64,000 nt of DNA from Brachycybe producta (lineage: Eukaryota > Arthropoda > Diplopoda > Playtdesmida > Andrognathidae), in NCBI GenBank assembly GCA_036925085.1, contig JAUPFP010000003.1:10083008-10147007 (forward strand), in the 5' to 3' direction. How positions within the stretch are numbered: the first letter of the stretch is position 1; each line of letters opens with the position of its first letter. Positions 22,063 through 34,328 of the stretch are shown piece after piece. The notes beneath the pieces were generated by a model. The model did no database searches and had not been told where the DNA came from. It worked only from the letters and a program-made list of their open reading frames with translations. Position numbers and translations under genes: made by a program.

Positions 22063-23240
22063 GGTGTATTTTTGAAAATTAAAAAAATCATGTTTTGAAT
22101 AATCTCATGATGCGGTTTTCTTATTTGTGTGTGTTTTTGCTCGTGTAAACATATGTAAGGATTCAAATTTAATTCCACCGTTTCTTCAATTTCTGTCTAT
22201 CTGTGATCGCTTTAGAGGTGCACTGTGTCGCCACAAAGTAGCACCACATAGTGGTTGACGCGGCTTGCTTCACATGGACCACGATTAAAAACAATAGAAT
22301 GTTTTCAGTGTATTCGACTGGTACGACCTTCATCGTCACCAGTGATAAATAGACGGCGTTCGACACTTGTGACAGTACTCGAACACTCGTCAGTGTGGTA
22401 CAAAAACCGGTGGCGATCATCATACCCTTTAGGGTAGATTCACACTATAAACTGTATACAGTCAAGGTGGTGTCTGGTTGATTGTTGTCAAGTATCGTAC
22501 TGTATATTCTCAATTGAAATCTAATGTATTTAGAAATTTGGCATTCACACTGACGACCACACACACATTTTGGTTTTCCATAGACAAATGACTAGTGACC
22601 ATGATGACCGGACCGTGTTATGACCCATATGCAAACAATAGTCTGCTAAAAAGGAAACAAACCCCCAACGACATATTGACATCCATAATAAATTTATAAA
22701 GGTAAAACAACTCTTATATTGGAAAAACGCCAAAAGTGAATGAAGAATCGTCTGCTTTTTAAAACTAGAAGGAAGACATCTAGCTTAAGGTGGCTGAATA
22801 GATATTTACATGTATTTTGCTTTGTTCCTCTGATGGCCCCAATACATTTCCTAATGCTATGCTCCATAGACGTTTTTGTCAAATGTGGATGCAAAAACAT
22901 CAAGCAAACGTTTTTTTTAAACATTATGAAAAAAATTCAAATTGTTTTAAAAAATAAACATTTTCAAGCAGTTTGGAAATGACCTGATTTTTAGGTTTTT
23001 TCATTGACATATCATATAAAACTATTTTCGCCTTTTTCAAGATATAATGAAAAAAACTTTTAACATGATCACCAACTATTCTAGTTTTTAAAACACTGAA
23101 TTTTTTCGTAATGTTTCTCCTGAAAAACACTCGCTTGAAAAATATAAAATTTTCTCAAAACCATGGGTGGGGCAAGCAGGGATGAGTAAATGTCACAAAA
23201 GTAATGTCTTATACGTTGACGTATAGTACGTGACGTATTA

Positions 23241-23985
23241 TCTTATATATAAAACAAAGTCGATATTTCTTTTCAGATCAAAGGCTTTTTAATGGTGAGG
23301 GCTAGCGTCATGAAATTTGCACAGGTTATTCTTTCCGGAATTTGCAAGTTAATGCAACTATTTTCAGCTCGCTACGTCATTCCCTTCCCGAGTTTTACAC
23401 GTGGTGCACGTCTTCATATATAGGCAATAAGGATGGGACCTTGCAAGCTAAATATCGATATTGACATCGAAGAGGTCACTATCGGTGGTTCAATATCCAA
23501 TATCCACATCCAAATATCGATATTTCGATACTATCGATGGTTATCCCTAATAGGCAAACCGTTTTATTTTAAAAAGATTAGAAACCTGAAACAGGGAAAA
23601 TAGTTTCGACACCTTAAGATAGGCAGTGCACCTGTGCGGAATTCCATATCAACACATAAATAATGTATTTTTGAACCTGTATTTGAACCATGTATTTAGG
23701 AACCTGCAGAAGTGTATATAAAGCTGTGAAAGCGGCACAGTTTTTTGTCACAGTTGCCGTGTCTTCAACAAAGCTGCAGAATTTTTGTACTTGACTATGA
23801 AAGGGGTGCGGATTTTTTTCACAGTTGCCGTGTCTTCAACAAAGCTGTGGAATTTTTTTGGTTGGCTGTGAAAGGGGTGCGGTTTTTTGTCACAGTTGCC
23901 ATGTTTTAGCACCAATGTTTTTCATCTTTTTCAGAGAAATTAATCTGAGAGTTTAAAACCCTGGCGAAGCCGGGTACAAAGCTAG
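23241..23985 (+). mobile_element. Non-autonomous Helitron, copy B
   Basis: Duplicate of 14514-15258 within unit B, with the same TC start, 3' hairpin and CTAG|T end. Confidence 0.88.
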
Positions 23986-24714
23986 TGCTGTGTGACGGAT
24001 CAGGGTGTTTGAATATGGCGCTCAAATGATGTCACAAAAAGAGCGGGAAAAGTCCCGTTTATGCCTGTGATGTTTGTTGAAGAATCAAGTAAACAAAGAG
24101 GCTAAAGGTTGAATAAACGAATTGTTTATTCAACAAACAAATGATTATAATAAAATATGTTTCTGTCTATTGGGAGTATAACAAAAATACAAAGAATGAA
24201 CGATGATGATTAATAATTCGATAATTAGTAAGAAAGGCGGTTCCTCAATAAGTATTTTCGGCAATTCCTAAAGCACTCCCGTTGCAGACAGCTTTCATAG
24301 AGCGTATGCACTAGAGTAGATTTGACTTGAGAAGAACCACGAGATTTGAATTCGGCGCTTTTTATAATCGCGGGTTTGGCAACGCCCCCTCCTAGGGGGA
24401 CGCGTCCAATCCCGAGGCTTCTCGGAATTCTCACACGGCCCTCCCAACCACCCTCTACCAGCGCAGGCGTAGAAGAGAGAAGAAGAAAGAGGGAGACAAG
24501 CTTTATTTTTAAGAAAAAAAGGAAAAGGAAGATAAAAAGCTAACAGAATGATATCAATTTTTTTAATATCCGAATAAAATGAAAATCCCCCAAAACGAAA
24601 AAAACAATGACAATGGGTTTACAAGGACAAATTCGACCCTAACCCCAGCCAAGGGACACAAATATTGCCCTGTGAATTTTGCTCCCATCATTTATGACGG
24701 GTTACCCCACTAGT

Positions 24715-25761
24715 ATTGAGACACTATCTCAATATATTGACTTAGGTTTGGTCAGTTTAGGTGATGTTAGGTTAGGTATACAAATACCTAACAATTACAA
24801 CTACAATTAGTACTCTGCTAGCAGCCAAATAAGCCTGTAGCAGAGTTACATAAAAGTCTATATGCAGCATTAAGCATTGTCAAGCACAGTTACATGCACA
24901 TATATAAAAACAAAATGAATTTACAAATGTCAATCCCACAAAACAAAATTATCCACATTCACCACTGCCTCAGGAAGAGAGTTCCATTGTCTTATAACTC
25001 TAGGGAAAAAGACCAATAACATGAATCTGTCCTAGCAAAAATCTCCCTATTTTTCTTAGAGTGGTCAGCCCTGCCCATATATAGTGCTTTATGAATATCA
25101 CTGGACTGTGGTTTAGGACAATCACCACATGTAATTTTTCCAAACAATTTCAAACTTAACTCAGCCCTGCAATGTGCCAAACTATGCCATTATAGCACTG
25201 ACAGCATCTCAGTGACACTGTCTGTATATTTGTGCCTGCCACAAGCAAACCTAGCTGCCTTTTGCTGAACCATTTCAACTGAGTGAGTGAGTGTGACAGA
25301 GTGTGGATTCCATACACTGCAGCATTACTCAAGATGAGGCCAAACCAATGCTTGATAGGCAAGTTTTAACTTGTGCTGGGCAGGTGCCCAGTGTCCTTTG
25401 ACTAAAACAAAGCATTTGTAGAGCTTTCCCAGTAACACCATTAATGTATTTTTCCAAGAAAAGTCATCTGTCATTGTAACCCCCAAGTTCTTATAACACT
25501 TGACACTCCGAAGAATAGTGTCATTCATACTATATGTGAACACAATTTGTTTTTCTACTCTGAGTTAGCCTCATAACTACACTTCCTCTCATTCAACTGA
25601 AGTTGCCATGTATTACACCATCCTTCAATTGCCTTCAAGTCTAGAGCTAATGTTTCACAGTCTTGGATACCATCAACCTCTTTGTAAATTAGAGTATCAT
25701 CAGCAATCTAACCAAACCAAGCCTAACCTAAAGTCAATATATTGAGATACTATCTCAATAT
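24715..25761 (-). pseudogene. Inverted-repeat-bounded RT fragment, copy B
   Basis: Duplicate of 15988-17034 with the same palindromic ends and the same frameshifted minus-strand RT fragment (24917-25712). Confidence 0.82.
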
Positions 25762-25951
25762 ATTGACTGCATGCAAAAAATGCCAAATTAATTTTATTTC
25801 ATTAATTTTAATTTAATTTTGTTAATTTTCTGCAACTTCCTGGGGCTTCGATAAAGAACGTGTCATCGACAGTTTCTATTGGTGATCAATAGATTGCACT
25901 GCTAACGCAAATCTGCAATCACTTTCTTATATAAAACGATAAGATGGCAAT

Positions 25952-27273
25952 GTGCATGCTCACTGCAAATACCACTGGGCTAATGCTAGTTTAAATTTAA
26001 CTATGATTTTTACTCAGAAAGTTTACTTAATATATACTTGTGGAAGGCCAAGGGTGTCTATTTCCAGAGAACAAATACAGTTCTTACATAATGAAGGATA
26101 TACTGCCAGAAAGATGGCAAAGCATTTTAATTGTTCAGTTATTGTTGTGTACAAACGTGCCTCTGAAGAAGGAATTAAATTTAGGGACAAATATGCAACA
26201 ATGACTGAGGAAGAACTTACAAGTACAATGATAGAGTTGCATGAGCAGTTTCCAAATGCTGGTTGTAAGGTATTTTATACATTTTTTTATTTTATTTTAT
26301 GACATGCATTTTTGGACACAATACATGTTTATTTTAAAATAAAATAATGTGGATTATGACTGACAGCTTATGCTTGGCCACTTATGACACAAAGGCAATT
26401 GACCCTGTTGGAACTTTGAATAGAAAAGGACAAACAGTTCAATGACGCAGTTATTCTGTACCTGCACCGAACAGCCTTTGGCATATTGATGTCCATCTTA
26501 AACTTGCAAGGTTGTGTTTAATTCTAATGGTAAATGAAATTAATGTCATGAACATCTTTCTATTATTTATTTAAAATGCACTCTGTCTATGACTGCAGAT
26601 ACTGTGTTTTTTTTATTTGTGAACTCTGTGAAAAAATTTGGTTTGCCATCTAGGGTATGAAAATTTGCATGTAGCCATTTTTATGAATCTTCTTCGTGGT
26701 TTACATCATGGAAGCCATATTACAGAATCCTCTGTGCACAATGAATGCATAGAAAGGCTATGGAGAGATGTGTTTCTTCAAGCTATACATCAATTTTATG
26801 AAGAATTCTATAAACTTGAAGACAATGGCCTTTTGGATCCAGAAAATAATATGCATCGGTTTGCTCTACAAACAGTTTGCTTACCAATTATAAACAAGCA
26901 GCTAGAATTATTTTTAGCAGGATGGAATAATCATCAGATGCGAACGGAAAACAACAGGACTCCACGGCAAATTTGGATTGATGGAATGGTTTCCAACTGT
27001 AACTCAAACCATACAAGTGTTACAGAAGTTTTTAGCAATGTTGAAAGTTTTGAAGAAAAAATGCATGAATATCTTACTGCAAATGGTATTAGTAGAGAAT
27101 TGATTGAAGAGGCATCTGTATATAATGAAAGAAACATTTCAGCATATACAGCAAGGGTTGATTTGAGTGAAGCCCAGCACAGATTGATTCAAGCTGCAAT
27201 ACAAAATGTTGACAGTAGAAAAAAAAATGTTTCTTGTTGTAATCAGTTAATTTCATTTGGTTTTTCAACATAA
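25952..27273 (+). pseudogene. rve/DDE integrase-type transposase gene, copy B
   Basis: Same gene as at 17225-18546, with identical ORF translations and the same missing second-Asp segment. In this unit it is followed, after a (TA)19 tract, by the convergent full HECT gene, so this copy preserves the original two-gene transposon order. Confidence 0.8.
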
Positions 27274-27294
27274 TTGCTATTGAACTTTTAAGTT

Positions 27295-27302
<8 letters not shown>

Positions 27303-27340
<38 letters not shown>
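27303..27340. repeat. (TA)19 microsatellite, unit B
   Basis: 38-nt TA tract corresponding to 18576-18641. It is one of the few length differences found between the two duplication units. Confidence 0.98.
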
Positions 27341-27342
<2 letters not shown>

Positions 27343-27626
27343 GTGTTTTATTATATTTTCATGAACACTTACAAATAAACTTGGTCACATTGCATTATAA
27401 TGGATTACAAACAAGTTGGTGGGATGTCAGTATTTAGGAGTACATATGAGACAAAAGTTACGAAAACACATTACAGTCAACAATAACTTTATGGTATAAC
27501 CGCCACTGTGCTCTAATATAAAATAAATGAAGCTCAACCTGGTGAACTGGCTTAAATCTACTTACACCAGTAAATGCACACTAGGCTTTTATAAAGATGT
27601 ATATTTGAAACAGTGTTCAGAATTTA

Positions 27627-28660
27627 AACATGACTGAAATTCAAAATGAAACTCTTAATGTTTCATATGCTCGTGAAAGTTCTAATGTATTGGAGCATGT
27701 GTGAAAAATTGGGCATCTTGAAATTCCAATTACATTTATGAATGCGACCTTTATACTATCTTTTGGCATTTGCATTGCACCAGTTACAAAAAATAAAAAA
27801 TTTAGTAACATTTTATTTGATAAAGATAAAATGTATTCATGGTGAAAGTATAAAACTTTTTCTTCATCATTACTGACATGATCTTCACATGTTCTTATAC
27901 ATTCAACAACTTTCTGTGTAGTTGGTTTTTGTTGATTTATCATGAATGTAATATGATGAAGACTTAGCTTCCTAAATAATTTATTTTCATGTGCAGTTGG
28001 GATGCCTTGATGCATCAATTGATGCAGTCCATATGGTTTTCTAACAAGATATTCTTCTGAAATTGTCAATATTTGGTCATGCAAATCATTTTTTCAAGGG
28101 ATGTCGTATAATCCATGAACTGTAAAAAAAGTTGCTAATCTTTCTTTTTCCCAGTTATTTAAATGGTCAAAATCAGACATGGCTTTTTTAAGAATACGTT
28201 TTTCAGTCATAGTGACAAACATCAAAAATTTTCTAAGTAAAGCTTCTTTTTCTAAGGGTTCATTTGAGGATATAGCCATGTAGGTTGCTACTGATATTTC
28301 AACTGGTAATGCATGGGTTACAACAATAGTATGAGAAAGAATTCTTCCTAAAACTACAAATACCTCAGCCTCTTTACTCATTCGGTGCCATGGTAAGTAT
28401 GGGACCTTTACATTTTCACCAGTGAAGAATTTTCAATCGCCTTGTGCCAAACTGTTGTAAACATTTCTTTTGTTAAACCGCCGAGATCTTCACCTTCTTC
28501 ATTTACAAATTTCACGATGGGTGTTTTCAAAACAATAGTTGCATTTTTATAAACTTCAATGAGACCTTCCAGTACAATTTCCTGATCAATAATGATGATA
28601 ATTTTTTCTTCTGACACTTGGACAGAAAGCAAAGCTGTAAAGATAAATGTGATTGATCAT
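27627..28660 (-). pseudogene. HECT-domain ubiquitin-ligase-like gene of a transposon
   Basis: Reading the minus strand from 28660 down, three consecutive ORFs (28632-28408, 28381-28094, 28084-27641) cover a HECT domain in order. The N-lobe has IVKFVNEEGEDLGGLTKEMF. The middle has VLGRILSHTIVVTHALPVEI. The C-lobe has FLFFVTGAMQMP and HTCSNTLELSRAYE with the catalytic Cys. Two frame breaks (about 28400 and 28090) separate them, so it is probably dead unless the breaks are sequencing errors. The closest style I recall is the G2E3-like HECT proteins that are repetitive in fish and invertebrate genomes. It converges on the integrase gene (25952-27273). Confidence 0.82.
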
Positions 28661-28814
28661 AAAACTGTTTTCTGTGTCCTTACATTTTACTGTAAAATTC
28701 ACACATAACAAGGTTTTGTATAAAACACAAATGTTTCAAACAAGTCTAGATTCATCATTATTGCATGCATTAAAGTAAAAAAGTCTTATTTAGCAAATTA
28801 TAAAAAATGCCTGT

Positions 28815-28900
28815 TTTTATGTCTTCATTAATTTTCTCATTTCTTATGTCTACCACTATATCAGCTGTTATGTCTTGTGTTATATCTTCTATATCAGAGT
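28815..28900 (-). CDS. Probable upstream exon of the HECT gene
   Basis: After a TTGCAG acceptor (minus strand, 28906-28901) there is an open acidic stretch reading SDIEDITQDITADIVVDIRN. It lies about 150 bp upstream of the HECT start in the same orientation, with the spacing of an exon. The 3' splice boundary is uncertain. Further upstream exons may have been separated by the LINE inserted at 28963. Confidence 0.4.
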
Positions 28901-29058
28901 CTGCAATTTAAAAATTTACTAAAGTAACATAATATTGTGAATGTTTTGTACAGCTTACCATTATTCAATTCAATTCAATTCAATTAAATACACCTGCAAT
29001 CAGCTCGAAAGCCATGTGGCAGGGGGGATTGCTCACAATCACGACTGATTGTCATTAT

Positions 29059-31708
29059 TTAAAAATAAGAATCATCATGAAATTGAAATTGTCCTAACAA
29101 AGAACTATTCACAGGAAGAGAATTCCATAGTCTAATAACATTAGGAAGAAAAGACCAAAAATATGCATCAGTCCTAGCCATTAATTCTTTCAAAGTCTTT
29201 GAATGCCCAAATCTACCTTTACGAGGATTTCTAGTTAGTAAACCATTAAGCAGAGTAATGTTTTCACAAGACAGCAAACGCCCCAAAAGAGCGAGGCTTT
29301 GCTCATTTTTTTGGCCTGCTAATGATTCCCATTCTAGCTCTTGGAGCATAGACGATACGCTGTCAGTATACGCATACCGACCCTTTACTAATCTGGTAGC
29401 CCTTCGCTGCACCATTTCTATTTCTTGTTTTATTTTATTTCTAAATGGGCTCCAAATTGGGGAACAATATTCTAAGATAGGTCTAACAAGGGTAAAGTAA
29501 CAGACCTTCTTTACATTTTCTTTACAATGTTTAAGGATGCGTTGGACAAACCGCAGCCTCTGATTAGCTTTGGCAACTGCTTTGGTTATATGATCTTTCC
29601 AAAGCATGTCCTTGGACAAGGTTAAGCCAAGATATTTGATGGTATCAACATGGCTTAGCTGAACATCTTCCATTGTGTAATCTGCCATGCAAGATTCTCG
29701 CTTTCGGGAAACTCGCATAACATTGCATTTACTCCTATTCAGTTGTAAATGCCACTCAGAGCACCACTCTTCAACACTGTCTAGATCTCTTTGGAGGACT
29801 TCACTATCCTCATTATTCCTAATCTTCCTTTAAACAACAGCATCATCTGTAAACAAACGCATTGTACTGTTGCATGTCTGACAGATTGTTTATGAACAGA
29901 AGGAAAAGCAGTGGTCCAAGAATGCTACCCTGAAGTACACCAGATGTTACTTTAGCCCAGTCAGACACAGCACCATCAATTTGGACTCGCTGTTGTCTAT
30001 TTGATAAGAATGATGATGTCCACGAAATTACTTGTTTATTTAAGTTAAAAGTCATCATTCTTTTAATTAGTAATGAATGCTTCACTGTATCAAATGCTTT
30101 TGCAAAATCTAAAAATACCAAGTCAAATTCACCCTTACTATCCATGCCAGATTGTATGTCTTGGATGAATAGTGCTAGCTGGGTATCACATGATCTGCCT
30201 TTACGAAAACCATGCTGGTTTTCATGAATTAATGGTTTTTTAAATGCTTGATTGTATTAGAATAAATTATATGCTCGAGAGTCTTACAAACAATGGAGGT
30301 CAGAGAAATGGGTCTATAGTTCTTTGGACAATTTTTATCTCCTGTTTTAAAAATTGGGCAGATATTTGCTTGCCTCCATGCCATAGGCAGTGTACCACTA
30401 TCAAGGAAATCTTGGAAAAGTTTACTTAAAAAAGGGCTAACTTCTGTGGCTAGCTCTTTTAGCAATCTTGGTGAGATTTCATCTGGACCAGCTGATTTAT
30501 TAACATCTAGATTACAAAGCAAATTTTGTAATCCAGTGGAGTTTATGATTATATCAGGCATGACATGAGATAAGGTGCCAAGTTGAGGTTCCTTGTTGCC
30601 ATCATTAGCATGAAAGACACTTTGAAAATAATTGTTAAGTGTGCTTGCAATAACCTGTTTGTCAGTACAGACATCACCAAGTGGTGTTATAATTGAAGTT
30701 ATATTATTTTCAATTTTGTTGAGATTTTTTACATATTTCCAGAACAACTTGGGATTTTTATGGAGTGATGCCCCTATGACATTATTAGTAAAGTTTAAGT
30801 GTTCTTTTTTAAGCAAACATTTCACAAGACATCGCTGGGACTTAAACTGTAATTTAATAGTATCATTCATGTTAATCTTCATTTTAGATCTAAATTTGCA
30901 TTGTTTACGAAGAGTGCGGCGTATCTCAGTGGTGTACCAAATTGGTTCCAAGCTTGATTTTATATTTTTGAATGGGATGAATTTATTTATGCCATTAGAA
31001 ATGACACTGACAAACAGTGACCATTGTTGGTTTACATCTTTTGATAGTCCACTTTTATTTGTTACAAAGAGCTTAAAATTAGCCCAATCAGCTTTATTGT
31101 ACTATGGGACTTTTCAGGGAGCTGATTGGAGTTTTTCGAATTGGGTGGCAAATTCTAAGTAAATAAATCATTTTGTGATCGCTTATGCCATCAGCAATTT
31201 CAATTGATTTGGCATTTTCTAGGGTGTTCGTAAAAACTAAATCTAAAATATTAGCTGTTGTATTGGTGCAGCGTGTAGGGGTTTGCACTAGTTGATCCAG
31301 GGAATATGTGCATACACTATCAAGCAGTATATTTATTAATTTTTTACTAGAGCACTGGGAGTCAACAGAATAATTTTTCCAATTTATTTCTGGAAGGTTA
31401 AAATCCCCACCAATGAGAACTGATGCATGTTTGTGGGTAGAAAATAAGGAATCAAAACATTTTCTAAATTGGAGTAATTCCTCCTCGTCACTTGAAGGTG
31501 GGCGATAGAATGAAAATAAGAAAATTTTTCTCCCATTATGAAGTGAAATGCTACAACAAACTGCCTCACAATCACCTTCATAAAGGGGTTCTCTTTTTGA
31601 TATAAGGTTTTTATTGATAACAAGAAATACACCTCCACCTTTGATTAAGTTCTGATCTTTTCGGAATATGTTAAACTGTTGGGGGGAAAACTTCTGCGGA
31701 AGAAACAT
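29059..31708 (-). pseudogene. LINE ORF2: APE endonuclease and reverse transcriptase
   Basis: Pieces in order: 31708-31094 endonuclease (LIGGDFNLPEINW, ILDLVFTN and the final SDH); 30951-30229 RT N-terminal part (KSAGPDEISPRLLKE, NYRPISLTS); 30145-29843 palm (FDLVFLDFAKAFDTV, GVLQGSILGPLLFLLFINNL). The catalytic LFTDD motif at about 29828-29860 is in another frame. 29718-29059 is the thumb (IKYLGLTLSKD, FTLVRPILEYCSPIWSP). Breaks lie near 31090, 30190, 29860 and 29820. Confidence 0.88.
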
Positions 31709-31967
31709 CTTCAGTTAGCCATGATTCACTACCTAAGATAATGTCGGGATTGTAGCTTTCTATAGCTTCTCTAAACTGAATTTTTTATACTTCTGCAATT
31801 GATTATTAACATTTTTAAAGATTTATTTATAAGCTTGTTTTCTTTTTTGGTCAGAGGAACTGTCTTAGAAGAAATTTTGTTGTTAGAAAGTTGGGTTTCT
31901 TTTTGAATAACTATTTTAGGTACAGTAACTAGATTTGATTTCTTCCTAGAATCAGGGCATTTAGAGA

Positions 31968-32922
31968 TTAGAAGTTTCCCTGGACTTGACTACAAACAGA
32001 TTTCCAGAGAACAGAGCTCAAGACATCCTTACCAGCTGCAGTCAAGTGAAAGCCATCACACAGATAATACTTATCAAGTGCTTTAAGAAGCTCCCGAGAA
32101 GCATCTGCAAATGAATAACCAGCACTACGACAGAGAAGAGAGACCTCTTGTGAAATCTGCTGGACTGCAGGGTTCGGAAGAAAAGAACCCTTAGCATCAC
32201 GCTCAAACCGTGGCAAGACAGTAGAAATCACAATCCTTGCACAAGGCCTGATGCGTTTTACCTCTCTAGAAAAGTGCTTAAGTCTCTCAGCTATCCCCTT
32301 TGGTGCATTCATCTTGAGATTATTAGTGCCGGCATGCACAACTACAACAGGGTTAAGGCTAGCTTTGTTCAGCACTGCCTTAACTCAAGTAGTTAAATGT
32401 TCAACACGTGTGCCTGGATAGCACCACGTTGTTGACTTCCCAGTTTTGCCGACCCTAACACCTCGAACGATACTGTCATCAATGAGGTGCACATCGATAG
32501 GCTTACCAGTTTGCGGGCTATAATTAGTGGATGTTGAGGCAGGAATATCCTTAACCTCAGACAGCAAACCAAATCGGTTACCACCCATGATAGCCAAACT
32601 ACCATTAGCCACGACACTGGCAAAGCTTTTTCTTTGTGGCTGAGATCCTTTGCCTTTGACCACCATCCATCCATCTCCTGTCTGGGCTACCTGATTCTTA
32701 ACTACCAAGTCAGTCCCTACAGATACATTGGATGAAATGCCAGGCACAACATCACTCGTCTGGCAATGCAATCTTGTGAGTCACTGTAGGGTGAGCATTG
32801 CAATGCCGAAGGAGCAATTCTTTCAACTCAGCAACCTCCTTCCGCAAACAGGCGATATCACGTGATGCCTGCAATGAACGAGTAGAAGGAGCACCAGGTG
32901 GGGTCAAAGTCTTAAGAGGCAT
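31968..32922 (-). pseudogene. LINE ORF1 with SGNH-esterase domain
   Basis: The ATG at 32922 opens a short segment with a coiled-coil-like helix (ACLRKEVAELKELLL), then a frame shift near 32765. The following ORF carries the esterase: block I reads LIDDSIVRG (the usual GDS Gly is Asp), block III is HAGTNN and block V is CDGFHL with Asp and His. An in-frame TGA at 32385 splits the domain. SGNH/GDSL esterase in ORF1 is known for CR1, L2 and Rex1 LINEs and is thought to help membrane or RNP interactions. Confidence 0.8.
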
Positions 32923-32940
32923 ATTTAAAATGATAATAAA

Positions 32941-34128
32941 GTAAGAATAAGCCTAATAATTTTAGAGAAGAAAAAAGCGTGGACGTTAAGTGTTTTTTTA
33001 ACTTTTTGGGCCTAAAGTGGCGTTTTGATTTGAAAATACGATATATCTGCTTTCACCAGAGTGTTAGGCACGCTGAGATCTACAATATTCTATAAGGAAA
33101 TCAAGTTTGGATAAAGAATTACTTGCGTTTTGAGTAAAAAACGTGCACAAACAAAGGAAACAAAGAAACAGAAGACAAAGGAAGTAGCGTCCTAAACTAA
33201 AATTGCTCTAACTCAGAAAATACTTATCCAAATTGGAATCCGATTTCACCACTGTATTCAGGAGTCTCTAATAACCCTCTAATGACAAGTTTAAATTAGT
33301 AAAATAGCCGAAATATCGGGAGACGAAAAAAAAAGTGCTTCCCCAGTAACTTGTGTAACTACTTTAGTGATTGATGTGGATCATCACTTGTTTCATTCTG
33401 AATAGAAAATAAATGGCAAATCACATAAACATTATAGCTACTGCCAAACTGAGATTAGAAAAGTTATAAAAACATGTTCACTATAGCAGCAAGTGGTAGA
33501 AATAAACATTATTCAACTTATAAAACTTTTTGGGACTACATCAAGTTTTTAGGTTAACTGTTTCTTATAAAAGTGGTTAGGTTTTTCATTTTTTTCCAAA
33601 ACCACTCATCTTTTGTAAGTTTTTGGTTTTCTTTATTAAACATTTTATTTTTCTTAGATATAGGTTGCTGTAGTGTGCACAAATAATATATACGTGGTCA
33701 AAAATATAGCAGCCAGAGGAAATACTGTAGCAGCAGCAACTATAAGCTCTAGAGCTTGCAGCTGCAACAGACCATACACCAGAACTCTACAACTGGCCTT
33801 ATAATAGCAGCTGCTATTTCCTCTGCACTGCTATTTTTGAACACATAAATATACAAACCTGCTGTTCCTGTAATACTGCAGATACTGATGGCTCCCTTGC
33901 TGTATGTGGTAACTGTGAACTAAACATTAGGTTTTTGTATAAACAAATTCAAGTTCAATGTAATGAATTGATAATAATTCAATAGACCTGTGTTTCTTGT
34001 ATTTGTATTCCAGTGTGCATTTCTGAAAATTGCAATGTACTTTCATGACTTTCAATCTATAACACAGGCCTTTAAATAAATACTTTATTTTTTTTTCCCC
34101 CACAATATTAGCTGTTTCTTATGTTTTT
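32941..34128. other. No gene recognised
   Basis: AT-rich. 33690-33830 contains an imperfect inverted pair (AGCAGC..., 'aaatagcagccagaggaaat' and 'tttcctctgcactgctattt') with the shape of a small MITE. Confidence 0.45.
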
Positions 34129-34233
34129 CAGTACGCTGAGTTCGAAAATGCTGAGCATTTCCCTCTTATCACGTTTTTCCGCAAAGTGGGTATGAAAGTT
34201 TATGAGAAACACACAGAACAGATAGAAGTGTAG
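34129..34233 (+). CDS. Possible terminal exon, unidentified
   Basis: After a TGTTTTTCAG acceptor an open frame reads FENAEHFPLITFFRKVGMKV and ends IEV before TAG. Codon use looks coding and the acceptor is good, but no upstream partner exon was found. It could be the 3' end of a transposon gene or a chance ORF. Confidence 0.3.
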   Translation, partial: QYAEFENAEHFPLITFFRKVGMKVYEKHTEQIEV

Positions 34234-34328
34234 TAACACTTTAATTCAAAAACATATAAGATCAAGGTGAAATTACATTGTATTTAACAGATGTTGTTTG
34301 TACATTTATATTGTACAATCAAAGATCT

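Larger units (their letters stand above)
19022..27720. repeat. Tandem segmental duplication, unit B
   Basis: Second unit. C-tracts are 13 and 15 bases (11 and 13 in unit A) and the TA tract is 38 nt (66 in unit A). Unit B continues at 27720 into the full HECT gene, while unit A joins the start of unit B at 19021/19022. This shows which unit keeps the original right flank. Unit A keeps the original left flank and the UCHL5 connection. Confidence 0.93.
28963..32940 (-). mobile_element. CR1-like non-LTR retrotransposon, nearly full length
   Basis: About 4 kb on the minus strand. ORF1 (32922 to 31968) has a coiled coil and an SGNH esterase. ORF2 (31708 to 29059) has an APE endonuclease and a reverse transcriptase. 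The 3' end carries a short (AATTG)n tail (28963-28985), as in CR1/L2 elements, which end in microsatellites rather than poly(A). Several stops and frameshifts make it non-autonomous today. It inserted next to the HECT gene of the integrase/HECT transposon. Confidence 0.87.

Noticed and set aside
30632-31162. 176-codon + strand ORF
   Set aside because: Shadow of the minus-strand LINE ORF2.
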